A stretch of DNA of 64,000 nt from contig JAUNPJ010000001.1 in the NCBI GenBank assembly GCA_030536755.1, positions 154,191 through 218,190 of the forward strand, read 5' to 3'. Under the pieces are notes generated by a model, which searched no databases, had not been told where the DNA came from, and worked only from the letters and a program-made list of their open reading frames with translations. This document shows, piece after piece, positions 17,929 through 26,835 of the stretch (the first letter of the stretch is position 1; every line of letters begins with the position of its first letter). A program made the position numbers and the translations under genes. Source of the stretch: Eubacteriales bacterium (lineage in GTDB: Bacteria > Bacillota > Clostridia > Lachnospirales > Lachnospiraceae).

Positions 17929-20823
17929 TTAATCATTTGAAGTATTGCTTATGGTCGTAGTTGCAGTACCTGTCAGAATCTCTTCTTTGTTTCCTACATT
18001 GAAGGCATATTTCACAACGTCACTGGCCACAAGGCATGCATTACCGGAGCCATATCCATAGGGGATACGAACTGCCATGGCAATTTCCGGTTTATCATAA
18101 GGGGCAAATCCAATAAAAAGACCATGGTCAGGACGTATATTGGATTCCTGAGCCGTACCAGTCTTTCCGGCGAGCTGCACACCTACTCCGTTAAATTCTC
18201 CATGAGTGGAAACAACACGGAGCATTCCATCATGTACATCATCCCAGGTGCTCTGAGAAATATTCAGAGTACTTTCTATTTTAGGGCTGTTTTCCTGCAG
18301 TATATTTCCCTTGGAATCCGTTGTTTTATCAATCAAGGAAAGCTGATAGCTTGTTCCCTCGTTCGCAAGAGTGCTGACATAGCGGGCCAGCCCCACAGTC
18401 GTATACAGATGCGTACCCTGTCCCATGTAGGAAGGAATCGCCATCTCGTCAGATACGTGGGGAGCTGCCTCATCAATCTCAATCCCTGTCTTTTTATCCA
18501 GATCCAGCATACTTGCATATTTCTGCATGACCTGAAGACTACGACCTTCAGAGTACTCACCCTTAGAATCTCTTCCGGCATAATAACCAACTGTGTTGAA
18601 AAAGACGTTACAGGACTGTTCAATGGCTCCGCGAATTTCAAGATTGCCGTGTCCCTGCTTATTCCAACAGTTGATTGGCTGAACAATATCAAATTTACCC
18701 GTGCAATTGATGTAAGTATTGTCGTCAATCAGATGGTCCCCAAGCCCCGCAATGGCAGATACCAGTTTAAAGGTTGATCCAGGAGCAGTACGCTGCTGCG
18801 TTGCCTTGTTGAAAAATGGCTGTGACTCATCATAAAGCAGCTGATTGTAATAATTGACGTCCATATTGTTCGCCAGTCGATTGTTATCGTAGCCCGGGTA
18901 GGTGACGCAGGCAAGAACCTGACCGTTATTTGGATCTGTCAGAACAATCGAGCCGGAACAAGGGTCCAGAGCAAGCTGTCCAGGAGTAATCTCCAGAGAA
19001 GCAATTTTCTGAATCATAAAATCATAGGAACTGATCTGACCGCTTGCCAGACCTTCATACATTCCATCTTTTTTGGAAAGAAGCTTCTGATCATAGAGAA
19101 TCATACACAGGTCTGTTCCGGAAATGACATCGTTCATCAGCATATACTTATATAGAAGACGACTGAACTGTTTGTCTGTCTTCAGATATTCTGTAATGTA
19201 ATCACCGAGGGCACTGTAGACTTCCATGGAATCCAGATAATCTCCTTCTGTATGAAGCTGTGACAAGTCAATCCAGTTCTGACTGGCTGCATAAGTCAAA
19301 TATTGCTGCAGACTGATGCTTTTTTCCGAATTCCATGCAATGTACATGGAGTCACTGGTGTCAATGGCAGCACTGGAGATGATCTTAAGTTTGGAAGTAA
19401 GCAGATCATTTACCACATAGTTGACATATTCCTGCATTTCTTCGTCCAGATCTTTGTATGCAGAAGTATTTTCGGCTGTAAGTTCATTCCTTATTCTACC
19501 AAATACTTCACTCTGTTTTTGTAGAAAACTGTTGTATAATTTTTTTTCTGTTGCAGATGCGTCGTCCTCCTCAAAATGAGAAATATCAATAACACTGTTT
19601 CCAATCAGAGCATTGTAAACATCGTAAATAGGAATCTCCACCTGGTTGGCATCTCCGATTGCCTCAAAATTAAATGTTTTCCCATTAAAAATCTGATTGA
19701 TTAAAATACCCGCAATGCGCTGCTCCAGGATTTTGTAACAGGCAATCTGCAGATTTTTATCAATCGTCAGATACACATCGTTGCCTGCTTTTGGCTCAAT
19801 TCGCGAAGAATCATCGATTTTCAGAACTTTTCCTAATTTATCGACATATACGGTCTCTTCTCCTTCTGTTCCCTGAAGTTCCAACTCCATATATTTCTCA
19901 ATTCCGGTCTTTCCGATAATCGAAGTACTGTTGTATTCCGGATTCTCTTTTTCCAGCTCATCCAACTCCTCCGTAGAAGCTTTTCCTGTATACCCAATGA
20001 TATTGGCAAAATAAATAGAATCTTGATACTCTCTTACCGAATCCTCCATGATATCGACGCCTTGCAGGGTATCTTTATTCTCCATCACACTGGCAACTGT
20101 CTCCTCACTGACATCTGTGGCGATGGTAACAGGAACATATTTTTTAAAACTGTTTGTAGACAGCGCATAGCGGATAATGGCAATGTCCAAAAGTTCCTGT
20201 CTGGTCAGTTCCTGCGGAAGCCCATATTCTTTCAGTTCTTCTTCGGTATATGCACGTTCACCGGTCAGAACAATGGAAAATCGTTCTTCTCCGAGCAAAT
20301 ATTCCATCATTTCCTCAGGTGTAGCGTTTTTTTCCGAATCTTCCATATCTTCAATCAGTGCACGACCATAAATATCTGCCCGGAAACGGTTAATCGTGAT
20401 TTCTGTTTCTGTGTCAAAAACATAATTTCCGGCATCATCCAGGATAATATGGAAGTCACGGTCAGGTTCATCATGATTTTCCTCAAGAATCTGCAAAAGG
20501 CGATACGCCACACTGTTGAGTGTGAGATTTTTCTGACGCGTGGTTTCATAGCTTCCGTTATCTTCCAAAGTAAGCGAATACGACAGCCTGTTCGAAGCCA
20601 GGATATTACCATTGCGGTCATAAATCGTTCCGCGCGTACTTTTGATCGTTCTTTTTTTTGTGGTCATGACACTGAATTGCGAGGCATACTTTTCACCATC
20701 TACAATCTGAAGCTGAAAAAGATGCTGAATCAGCACAGCGGACATAAAAACAAACAGCAGGATGATTACTGTGGTTCTTTTTAATGTTATTTTTCTGAAA
20801 AATTTCTTTATCTTAGCAGCCAA
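17929..20823 (-). CDS. mrdA: Penicillin-binding protein 2 (class B transpeptidase)
   Basis: This 964-residue class B PBP has one N-terminal membrane segment (about 18-38), a pedestal region with TKKRTIKSTRGTIYDRNGNI, and a C-terminal transpeptidase. The catalytic Ser is near 683 (PGSTFK), with SCN near 740 and KTG near 887 (LAGKTGTAQ). It cross-links peptidoglycan during elongation, working with RodA and MreBCD. It is some 300 residues longer than E. coli PBP2, because of an insert of about 250 residues before the transpeptidase. The start is a TTG with AAGGGA seven bases upstream; no in-frame ATG or GTG lies nearby. It overlaps mreD by 16 bases. Confidence 0.93.
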   Translation of the reverse strand: MAAKIKKFFRKITLKRTTVIILLFVFMSAVLIQHLFQLQIVDGEKYASQFSVMTTKKRTIKSTRGTIYDRNGNILASNRLSYSLTLEDNGSYETTRQKNLTLNSVAYRLLQILEENHDEPDRDFHIILDDAGNYVFDTETEITINRFRADIYGRALIEDMEDSEKNATPEEMMEYLLGEERFSIVLTGERAYTEEELKEYGLPQELTRQELLDIAIIRYALSTNSFKKYVPVTIATDVSEETVASVMENKDTLQGVDIMEDSVREYQDSIYFANIIGYTGKASTEELDELEKENPEYNSTSIIGKTGIEKYMELELQGTEGEETVYVDKLGKVLKIDDSSRIEPKAGNDVYLTIDKNLQIACYKILEQRIAGILINQIFNGKTFNFEAIGDANQVEIPIYDVYNALIGNSVIDISHFEEDDASATEKKLYNSFLQKQSEVFGRIRNELTAENTSAYKDLDEEMQEYVNYVVNDLLTSKLKIISSAAIDTSDSMYIAWNSEKSISLQQYLTYAASQNWIDLSQLHTEGDYLDSMEVYSALGDYITEYLKTDKQFSRLLYKYMLMNDVISGTDLCMILYDQKLLSKKDGMYEGLASGQISSYDFMIQKIASLEITPGQLALDPCSGSIVLTDPNNGQVLACVTYPGYDNNRLANNMDVNYYNQLLYDESQPFFNKATQQRTAPGSTFKLVSAIAGLGDHLIDDNTYINCTGKFDIVQPINCWNKQGHGNLEIRGAIEQSCNVFFNTVGYYAGRDSKGEYSEGRSLQVMQKYASMLDLDKKTGIEIDEAAPHVSDEMAIPSYMGQGTHLYTTVGLARYVSTLANEGTSYQLSLIDKTTDSKGNILQENSPKIESTLNISQSTWDDVHDGMLRVVSTHGEFNGVGVQLAGKTGTAQESNIRPDHGLFIGFAPYDKPEIAMAVRIPYGYGSGNACLVASDVVKYAFNVGNKEEILTGTATTTISNTSND

Positions 20824-21335
20824 TTGGTGTTCCCTTCTTTTCTGTCCTGTTCCATAAAACGATAGTTGATAAAATAAAAAATTTTATAAGCAATTACTGT
20901 CAAAAGAATCGTATAGATTAGTTCCGGTATGATAATGCGCTCAAGGAAAAATAAAAAATGGATGCGTCCCCTCAGCAAAAAGGTAAAAACAAAAATTCCC
21001 ATATTGTAGATCAGATCATTGAGCGCGACCAGAATCACCGGAACCTTGATATTGTTGTCGTAATAAATCTTACAGGAAAATCCGCAGAGGTAGCCGATTG
21101 CCATGTACAAAAAAGCATTGAGACCGACAGCGCCTCCAAAGCAAAGATCATCGAGAAGTCCTGTAAAAAATCCCACAAACATAGCAGTTTTGTTGCCGCG
21201 CATCAAACCGACAGATACAACAAAAATCACCAGCAAATTCGGAGAAATAGAACCGATGGCGATTTTTTGCAGTAAAGTACTTTGTAGAAAAAAGCAAACG
21301 ACGGCAGTCAAAAACAAAATACATTTATTTTTCAT
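20808..21335 (-). CDS. mreD: Rod shape-determining protein MreD
   Basis: This 175-residue polytopic membrane protein has five to six segments and the MreD-typical GFFTGLLDDLCFGGAVGLNAFLYM. It is part of the elongasome with MreC, RodA and PBP2. AAAGGAG lies seven bases before the ATG. Its start overlaps the mreC end and its end overlaps mrdA, so the order mreB-mreC-mreD-mrdA is tightly coupled. Confidence 0.9.
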   Translation of the reverse strand: MKNKCILFLTAVVCFFLQSTLLQKIAIGSISPNLLVIFVVSVGLMRGNKTAMFVGFFTGLLDDLCFGGAVGLNAFLYMAIGYLCGFSCKIYYDNNIKVPVILVALNDLIYNMGIFVFTFLLRGRIHFLFFLERIIIPELIYTILLTVIAYKIFYFINYRFMEQDRKEGNTNWLLR

Positions 21336-22194
21336 TGTCGTTCTCCTTTGCCTGTTCTTTTAATGTTGTAATAACGAGAACTTCCTGAAGATTGCGAAAA
21401 TCCACCGCTGGCACCAGATATCCGGTACTGGTAAGATTGTTGGCATCGCGTTTGATGCTGCTGATCGTCCCGATCAGAATTCCCTCCAGATATTTGTCGC
21501 TGATATGGGAAGTAACAATATTTTCACCTGCAGTCACACTTCCTTTATCATCTCGAAGCTGAGAAAACGAAATCTTTCCGCTGTCCATCAGTTCCAGACT
21601 TCCGGATACAATACAGGTATTGGAGTCGGCAAGAGTCATGGCACTGACATTGCTTGAATCATCAATAATCGTTCGAACAGTTGCCCATCCGGGTCCGGTC
21701 TCTGTCACAAGGCCCACAAGTCCTCCGTCTGCCAACACATTCATATTTTTTTGAATACCGTCTTTTCTGCCTTTATTGATTGTAAAAGTACTGTACCAGT
21801 TTCCTGGTTCCTTGGCGATGACCTGTGCGAGTACTTTTTCGTATTGATTATAATCTTCATCTACTTTATAAAGCTTTTCCAGACGCTCCAGTTCTTTTTG
21901 ATCTCTTGCAAGCTGTATATTCTGTTCCTTAAGAGCTTCTACTTCATCATGCAGACGGGCATTTTCTTCAGCCAACTCCCGGACATCCTTGAAATTATTT
22001 CCAAAATCACGGATCCAGTTTCCAATGGTATTGATTCCCTTTTCAAAGGGGACCACAATGTACCCTGCACCGTCCTTCAATGGCTGCACTGAAATATCTG
22101 AAGAAAAAGTGGCAGCAAGCAGACTGATGCACACAATTGTGAAAATGACAAATATATGTTGATTTTTCAAATGAAAATTGTGTTTTTTCTTCAT
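21325..22194 (-). CDS. mreC: Rod shape-determining protein MreC
   Basis: This 289-residue MreC has one N-terminal membrane segment (about 11-30), a coiled coil (about 70-105, ENARLHDEVEALKEQNIQL) and the paired beta-barrel domain (ITFTINKGRKDGIQKNMNV-like region and VGLVTETGPGWATVRTIID). MreC links MreB to PBP2 outside the membrane. The ATG at 22194 follows GGGGAG. A longer frame to 22236 would overlap the mreB-like gene and lacks an SD. Confidence 0.92.
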   Translation of the reverse strand: MKKKHNFHLKNQHIFVIFTIVCISLLAATFSSDISVQPLKDGAGYIVVPFEKGINTIGNWIRDFGNNFKDVRELAEENARLHDEVEALKEQNIQLARDQKELERLEKLYKVDEDYNQYEKVLAQVIAKEPGNWYSTFTINKGRKDGIQKNMNVLADGGLVGLVTETGPGWATVRTIIDDSSNVSAMTLADSNTCIVSGSLELMDSGKISFSQLRDDKGSVTAGENIVTSHISDKYLEGILIGTISSIKRDANNLTSTGYLVPAVDFRNLQEVLVITTLKEQAKENDNEK

Positions 22195-22202
22195 ATTCTC
22201 CC

Positions 22203-23222
22203 CTATAATTTCCGCTGTTTCATGGGCACAGCCCATTTCTGCAGCTGTTTATCGTTGATGATTTTTTCCAGACCTGTTACCGTACTTTGTTCGTAAAGAT
22301 CGGAAAGTGCGACTCCATATCCGGTGTACTCTGCAAGAAATCGATTGATATTTGGCAGTCGTGTACTTCCCCCAGTCAGATGAATGCCTTCTTTCAGAAT
22401 TTCGTAGGAGATCTGCGGTGGAGTACGCTCCAGAAAGGTTTTGATTTCCTTTCCAATCTGAGTCATACATTTCAACAAAGCATCATAAATGATTTTGGAA
22501 GAGATCACCTCTTCTCGAGGAAGCCCGGAAAGGCTGTCGATTCCATAAACCTTTCTGGCCTCTTCTCTGGATGTATTCATATCTCCCATAACCACCTTTA
22601 ATCTCCTGGCTGTCCTGGTTCCAATCTGAAGCTGACATACGCGGCGGATTTCCTCGCAGATTGCAAGGTTCATCTGTCTTCCTCCAATGGGAATGACCTT
22701 GCTGATAATCACTTTACTGTTTGCCAATACGGAGATCTCCGTGCTCTGCGCACCGATATTTACAATCATGGATCCATTTGTATTTTCTGGTGAAATCCCC
22801 AGTGCAATTGCATCTGCAATTGGTTTTTCAACAATCAAAACCTTATTTTTATTCATTCGACGACTGTTGACAATGATGTCATACGCGCGTTTTTCCAGCT
22901 GGGACAGGTCCATGGGAATGGCAAAATAAACCACATTTCCGAAAAGACATCTTTTTTCGATTTTATTCAGCAGTGTATACAAAACAAATTCCATACGAGG
23001 AATGTCTGCAATCATACCAAAAGCCATCGGAGAATCTACATGGATATTCGAAGGTGCTTTTTCGAACATTTCATAAGCTTCATCTCCCACGGCCAATACT
23101 TTACGGTCACTTTCCCGCACCGCAATCATATTTTTTTCCACATAAATCCTGTTTTTTGAGTGGGAATATATTTTTACGGTGCTGGTTCCCGTATCAATTC
23201 CATATTTTTTTCGTAATTCCAT
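22203..23222 (-). CDS. MreB-like actin homologue with an altered phosphate-2 motif
   Basis: This 339-residue protein has MreB/actin-fold motifs: phosphate-1 KKYGIDTGTSTVKIY, connect-1 EKPIADAIALG, phosphate-2 MIVNIGAQSTEISVL and adenosine GIHLTGGSTRLPNI. In canonical MreB the phosphate-2 motif reads DIGGGTTE; here the Asp is Asn and the Gly triplet is GAQ. By position (first gene before mreC, mreD, mrdA) it fills the mreB slot. Nucleotide hydrolysis may be weakened; whether another MreB exists cannot be seen here. GGAG precedes the ATG closely. Confidence 0.87.
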   Translation of the reverse strand: MELRKKYGIDTGTSTVKIYSHSKNRIYVEKNMIAVRESDRKVLAVGDEAYEMFEKAPSNIHVDSPMAFGMIADIPRMEFVLYTLLNKIEKRCLFGNVVYFAIPMDLSQLEKRAYDIIVNSRRMNKNKVLIVEKPIADAIALGISPENTNGSMIVNIGAQSTEISVLANSKVIISKVIPIGGRQMNLAICEEIRRVCQLQIGTRTARRLKVVMGDMNTSREEARKVYGIDSLSGLPREEVISSKIIYDALLKCMTQIGKEIKTFLERTPPQISYEILKEGIHLTGGSTRLPNINRFLAEYTGYGVALSDLYEQSTVTGLEKIINDKQLQKWAVPMKQRKL

Positions 23223-23254
23223 GATACTCCATACTTCCCTGTGATAACTAATGA

Positions 23255-23956
23255 TTAAAAAAGATGCTCTTCCTGAAAACTGACGTAACTCTGGTCTCCG
23301 ATAATAATATGATCCAACAAATGGATATCCAGAAGTTCTCCTGTTCGGCGGATTCTGTCTGTCACAAGCAGATCCTGTTCACTTGGGGTCGGATCTCCGC
23401 TCGGATGATTGTGTACCAGAATAATATTGACGGCATGATAACGAAGTGCCTCCAGAAAAACTTCTCTCGGCGAAACAAGAGAAGCGTTGACAGTTCCCCG
23501 AAACAATTCTGTTTCACCAAGAAAATTGTTTTTGGTGTCCAGCATCATGCAGATCAGACGTTCCTGTTCTTCATGACGCAGATATTCCATATAATATTCT
23601 GCAATGGTATCCGGACGATTAAAAATCAGCTGATATTTTGCCTGTGTACGCGCAAGGCGTTTGGAAAGCTCACCAATCGCTTTTATCTGAATCGCTTTTA
23701 CCTGTCCGATTCCTGGAATTTGCATCAGTTCCTCCATCGATAAGTGGTGAATTCCTGCAAGTCCCTCATGACTTTTGCTGCATTTCATAATTTTTTGTGC
23801 CAGCTGTACAGCCGTACAGCCGCTGGTTCCGGTACGAAGAATCACTGCAAGAAGTTCTGCATCGCTTAAACTTTTTGTGCCGTATTCCAGACATTTTTCA
23901 TAAGGACGTTCCCCTGCGGGTAATTCTTTCATAATTGTTTTGTTTTGAATTTCCAT
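23255..23956 (-). CDS. radC: RadC/JAB-domain protein
   Basis: This 233-residue RadC has an N-terminal helix-hairpin-helix region (MQIPGIGQVKAIQIKAIGEL) and a C-terminal JAB/MPN domain with HNHPSGDPTPSEQD, carrying the metal-binding H-x-H and Asp. Despite the old name a role in DNA repair is not established; the biochemical function is open. GGGAGG precedes the ATG. It leads the mreB-like/mreCD operon, an order common in Firmicutes. Confidence 0.94.
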   Translation of the reverse strand: MEIQNKTIMKELPAGERPYEKCLEYGTKSLSDAELLAVILRTGTSGCTAVQLAQKIMKCSKSHEGLAGIHHLSMEELMQIPGIGQVKAIQIKAIGELSKRLARTQAKYQLIFNRPDTIAEYYMEYLRHEEQERLICMMLDTKNNFLGETELFRGTVNASLVSPREVFLEALRYHAVNIILVHNHPSGDPTPSEQDLLVTDRIRRTGELLDIHLLDHIIIGDQSYVSFQEEHLF

Positions 23957-24037
23957 AACGATTCCTCCCTGACTCTCTTCAGTCCCGAAGCCGAAAGCAA
24001 ATCGTATAGTTTATATTAGCACAGATTATTCAGCAGG

Positions 24038-25633
24038 TCAATTTGCAGGAACAGCAAATCGAAGAGCAATCTTTTCTGCAATTTTCAGTCCATCCATGGC
24101 AGCGGAGGTAATTCCGCCTGCATAACCGGCACCTTCGCCGCAAGGATAAATACCTTTTACATTACTTTCCATATGCTCATCCCGCTCAATGCGCACAGGA
24201 GAAGAGGTCCTGCTTTCGACACCGCTTAAGATGGCATCTGGTCTGGAATAACCGGGAATTTTTTGATCAAAAGAATCAAATGCCTCTATCAGGCTTTGAC
24301 AGATTTCGGATGGAAGGCAGCTGCGTAAATTGGCAAATTTCCAGTTTCCTTTGATACAGGGGGTGATTTCTCCAAGACATTCGCTTTCACGATCCAAGGC
24401 AAAATCTTCCATCAGCTGTACCGGTACTGCTCCGTTTGCCAGTGAATAGGCAGCTTTTTCCAGTTTCCTCTGATATTGTACACCTGCAAGCGGATGATCC
24501 GAAGCAAAGTCTTGTGGACCTACGGTAACAATCACTGCACTGTTTGCATTTTCACTGTCTCGTTTCTGATAACTCATACCATTTACAGCCAGATGGCCTT
24601 CCTCAGAGGAGGCATTGACTACATAACCTCCCGGACACATACAAAAAGTATAGGCACCTCTTCCATTGGAAGTCTGCGCAGTCAGTTTATAAGCAGCAGC
24701 CCCAAGATACTTATTTTCCTCTTCGCCGTACAGAGCAAGGTTGATCATTTTCTGCGGATGCTCCACACGAACACCTACAGCGAAAGCTTTCTGATGCATG
24801 CTGAGATTATGTGTATACAGCATTTCAAATGTATCTCTCGCACTGTGTCCGATTGCAAGAACAAGCACATCCACAGGGATCGTTCTTCCATCTGCAAGAA
24901 TCACACTTCGAACCCGATTTTTGGTAATGTCAAGGTCGGTCACCTGTGAAGAAAAGTAAAATTCGCCTCCCCAGGATTCTATTTTGTGACGCATGTTTTC
25001 TACAATTGTAATCAAAGCATCGGTACCGAGATGTGGTTTATGCTGGTAAACAATTTCTTCCGGTGCACCGCATTCTACAAAGATACGCAGCACTTCCCGA
25101 TTTCTTCCAACCGGGTCTTTGACCAGCGTATTTAATTTTCCATCGGAAAATGTACCGGCTCCTCCCTCTCCAAATTGTACATTTGATTGCAAATCTAATG
25201 TTCCGTTTTTCCAGAAGACATCCACTTTCTCTTTCCGTTTCTGTACCTCTTCCCCTCGTTCCAGGATCAAAGGGCGATATCCATGCTTTGCCAGCATATA
25301 AGCACAGAAAAGTCCTGCCGGTCCGCTGCCGACAATCACAGGTCTTTGAGAAAGCAGTTCCGTTCCTGATGAAGGAAACTGATAGCGCATCTTTTTAGTA
25401 AACATAATATTTTTATCGTTAACTCTGCGAAGAATTTTATTCTCATGCGAAATGGAAACCAGAATCGTATAAACAAATTTTTTCTCCTGTTTCTTTCTTG
25501 CATCCAGTGACTGCCGGATGATCTCGTAAGAAAATTCTTGTTGTTTTCCAAGACGGAATAATTTTCGAATCTTTTGCTCCAGCTGTTCCTGTGTATGTCC
25601 GATTGGCAATTTTAACTGACTGATCTGTATCAT
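24038..25633 (-). CDS. FAD-dependent oxidoreductase, long COG2509-type
   Basis: This 531-residue flavoprotein has an N-terminal domain of about 95 residues (MIQISQLKLPIGHTQEQL), then the dinucleotide-binding PVIVGSGPAGLFCAYMLA, a QFGEGGAGTFSDGKLNT motif, and a C-terminal ATIP-like GIYPCGEGAGYAGGITSAAMDG. It is uncharacterised as an enzyme. The ATG at 25633 follows AAAGGA by seven bases; the longer frame to 25720 runs into the neighbour. It lies 14 bases behind another flavoprotein, with which it is probably cotranscribed. Confidence 0.88.
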   Translation of the reverse strand: MIQISQLKLPIGHTQEQLEQKIRKLFRLGKQQEFSYEIIRQSLDARKKQEKKFVYTILVSISHENKILRRVNDKNIMFTKKMRYQFPSSGTELLSQRPVIVGSGPAGLFCAYMLAKHGYRPLILERGEEVQKRKEKVDVFWKNGTLDLQSNVQFGEGGAGTFSDGKLNTLVKDPVGRNREVLRIFVECGAPEEIVYQHKPHLGTDALITIVENMRHKIESWGGEFYFSSQVTDLDITKNRVRSVILADGRTIPVDVLVLAIGHSARDTFEMLYTHNLSMHQKAFAVGVRVEHPQKMINLALYGEEENKYLGAAAYKLTAQTSNGRGAYTFCMCPGGYVVNASSEEGHLAVNGMSYQKRDSENANSAVIVTVGPQDFASDHPLAGVQYQRKLEKAAYSLANGAVPVQLMEDFALDRESECLGEITPCIKGNWKFANLRSCLPSEICQSLIEAFDSFDQKIPGYSRPDAILSGVESRTSSPVRIERDEHMESNVKGIYPCGEGAGYAGGITSAAMDGLKIAEKIALRFAVPAN

Positions 25634-25647
25634 ATCTTCGTCCTTTC

Positions 25648-26817
25648 TTATACTTGTGCACTGTGGGCTCCGGCAATATGACCGGTTGCCCAGGCCCAGT
25701 GAAGATTGTAGCCTCCACAAATTCCATCGACATCCATCACCTCACCTGCAAAATACAGACGGCTCCATAATCTTGATTCCATGGTATTGCCATCAATCTG
25801 TGATACATCCACACCGCCGCTGCAAACCTGCGCGTAATGCAAAGATTTACTGTCTGTTACGGTAAGTTGGATGTGTTTCAGCCAGTGCAGCGGATTTCCT
25901 TCCGGAAGCATGGCAATGATCTTATCCGGCAAAATCCCTACAAACTGTTCTTTTTCTGATTTATAAGGGCAATCCTGCTTTCTCTGTTCCATCATCTGCT
26001 CCAGACCGGAAAGAGACATATCCGGGAACAGATCAACAAGCAGTTCTGCCTTTTTTCCCTCGTAAAGTGCTCTTACCGCGGCACCGCTCAGCTGAAAGAC
26101 GGGAATTCCGGAAATGCCATAATCGGTAAGCTGTAATTCTCCTGTCTGGCGATCACAGACTTCTCCATCAATCAAAAGCTTTACTTTGCCGTTGATGCGC
26201 AATCCTGCCCATTTGGAGGTATTCACTCCCTTGCAGGCGAGAGGAACCAGTGCAGGAAGCGGCTGCCTTACGTTATGGCCCAGTTCCCGGATCAAGGCAT
26301 ATCCACTATCGTCCGCACCCGGTACATTGGATGCCGCAGATCCTGTCGCAATGATCAGACTATCACCTTTGTAAATCCATCCGGGTGTCTGAATGTTCCA
26401 TTTTCCATCCAGCTGTTTTACACTTTCAATGACGCAGTTATGTTTGATTTTTACTTTCCGGTAGGCGGCTTCCATCAAAAGGACATCGCGAACAGATGCG
26501 GCCTGTTCGCTTCTCGGATACAGATATCCATTGCGTTCTTTGATTCCAATTCCAAGATGAGAAAAAAAATTCATCGTATCCTTTGGACTCCACTGAGCCA
26601 GTACCTGCTCCACAAAAGAAATATCTTGACAATGGTAACAATCTGCGTGCATATCCAGATTGCCAAGATTACATTTTCCGTTCCCGGTTGCCAGAATTTT
26701 CTGACCGCTCTTTTTTTCATGTTCCAGAATCGTAACGGCCGCGTTATGACGTGCAGCAGCAATCGCTGCCACAAGTCCGGCTGCGCCGCCCCCAATTACA
26801 TAAACCTGTTTTTCCAT
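25648..26817 (-). CDS. YhiN/HI0933-family flavoprotein
   Basis: This 389-residue protein has an N-terminal FAD motif (VIGGGAAGLVAAIAAARHN), the family-specific GNGKCNLGNLD, KLLIDGEVCDRQTGELQLTDYGISG and a C-terminal GEVMDVDGICGGYNLHWAWATG. These match the HI0933/YhiN family, members of which are annotated as aminoacetone oxidases on limited evidence. It precedes the COG2509-type flavoprotein by 14 bases and follows the YnbB-like gene. Confidence 0.9.
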   Translation of the reverse strand: MEKQVYVIGGGAAGLVAAIAAARHNAAVTILEHEKKSGQKILATGNGKCNLGNLDMHADCYHCQDISFVEQVLAQWSPKDTMNFFSHLGIGIKERNGYLYPRSEQAASVRDVLLMEAAYRKVKIKHNCVIESVKQLDGKWNIQTPGWIYKGDSLIIATGSAASNVPGADDSGYALIRELGHNVRQPLPALVPLACKGVNTSKWAGLRINGKVKLLIDGEVCDRQTGELQLTDYGISGIPVFQLSGAAVRALYEGKKAELLVDLFPDMSLSGLEQMMEQRKQDCPYKSEKEQFVGILPDKIIAMLPEGNPLHWLKHIQLTVTDSKSLHYAQVCSGGVDVSQIDGNTMESRLWSRLYFAGEVMDVDGICGGYNLHWAWATGHIAGAHSAQV

Positions 26818-26835
26818 CCCTGTATCCCTTTCCCA

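Noticed and set aside
17929-20823. Several long plus-strand ORFs (up to about 250 codons) inside mrdA, mutS and the kinases
   Set aside because: They are antisense to well-supported genes, lack ribosome binding sites and have compositions expected of reverse frames.
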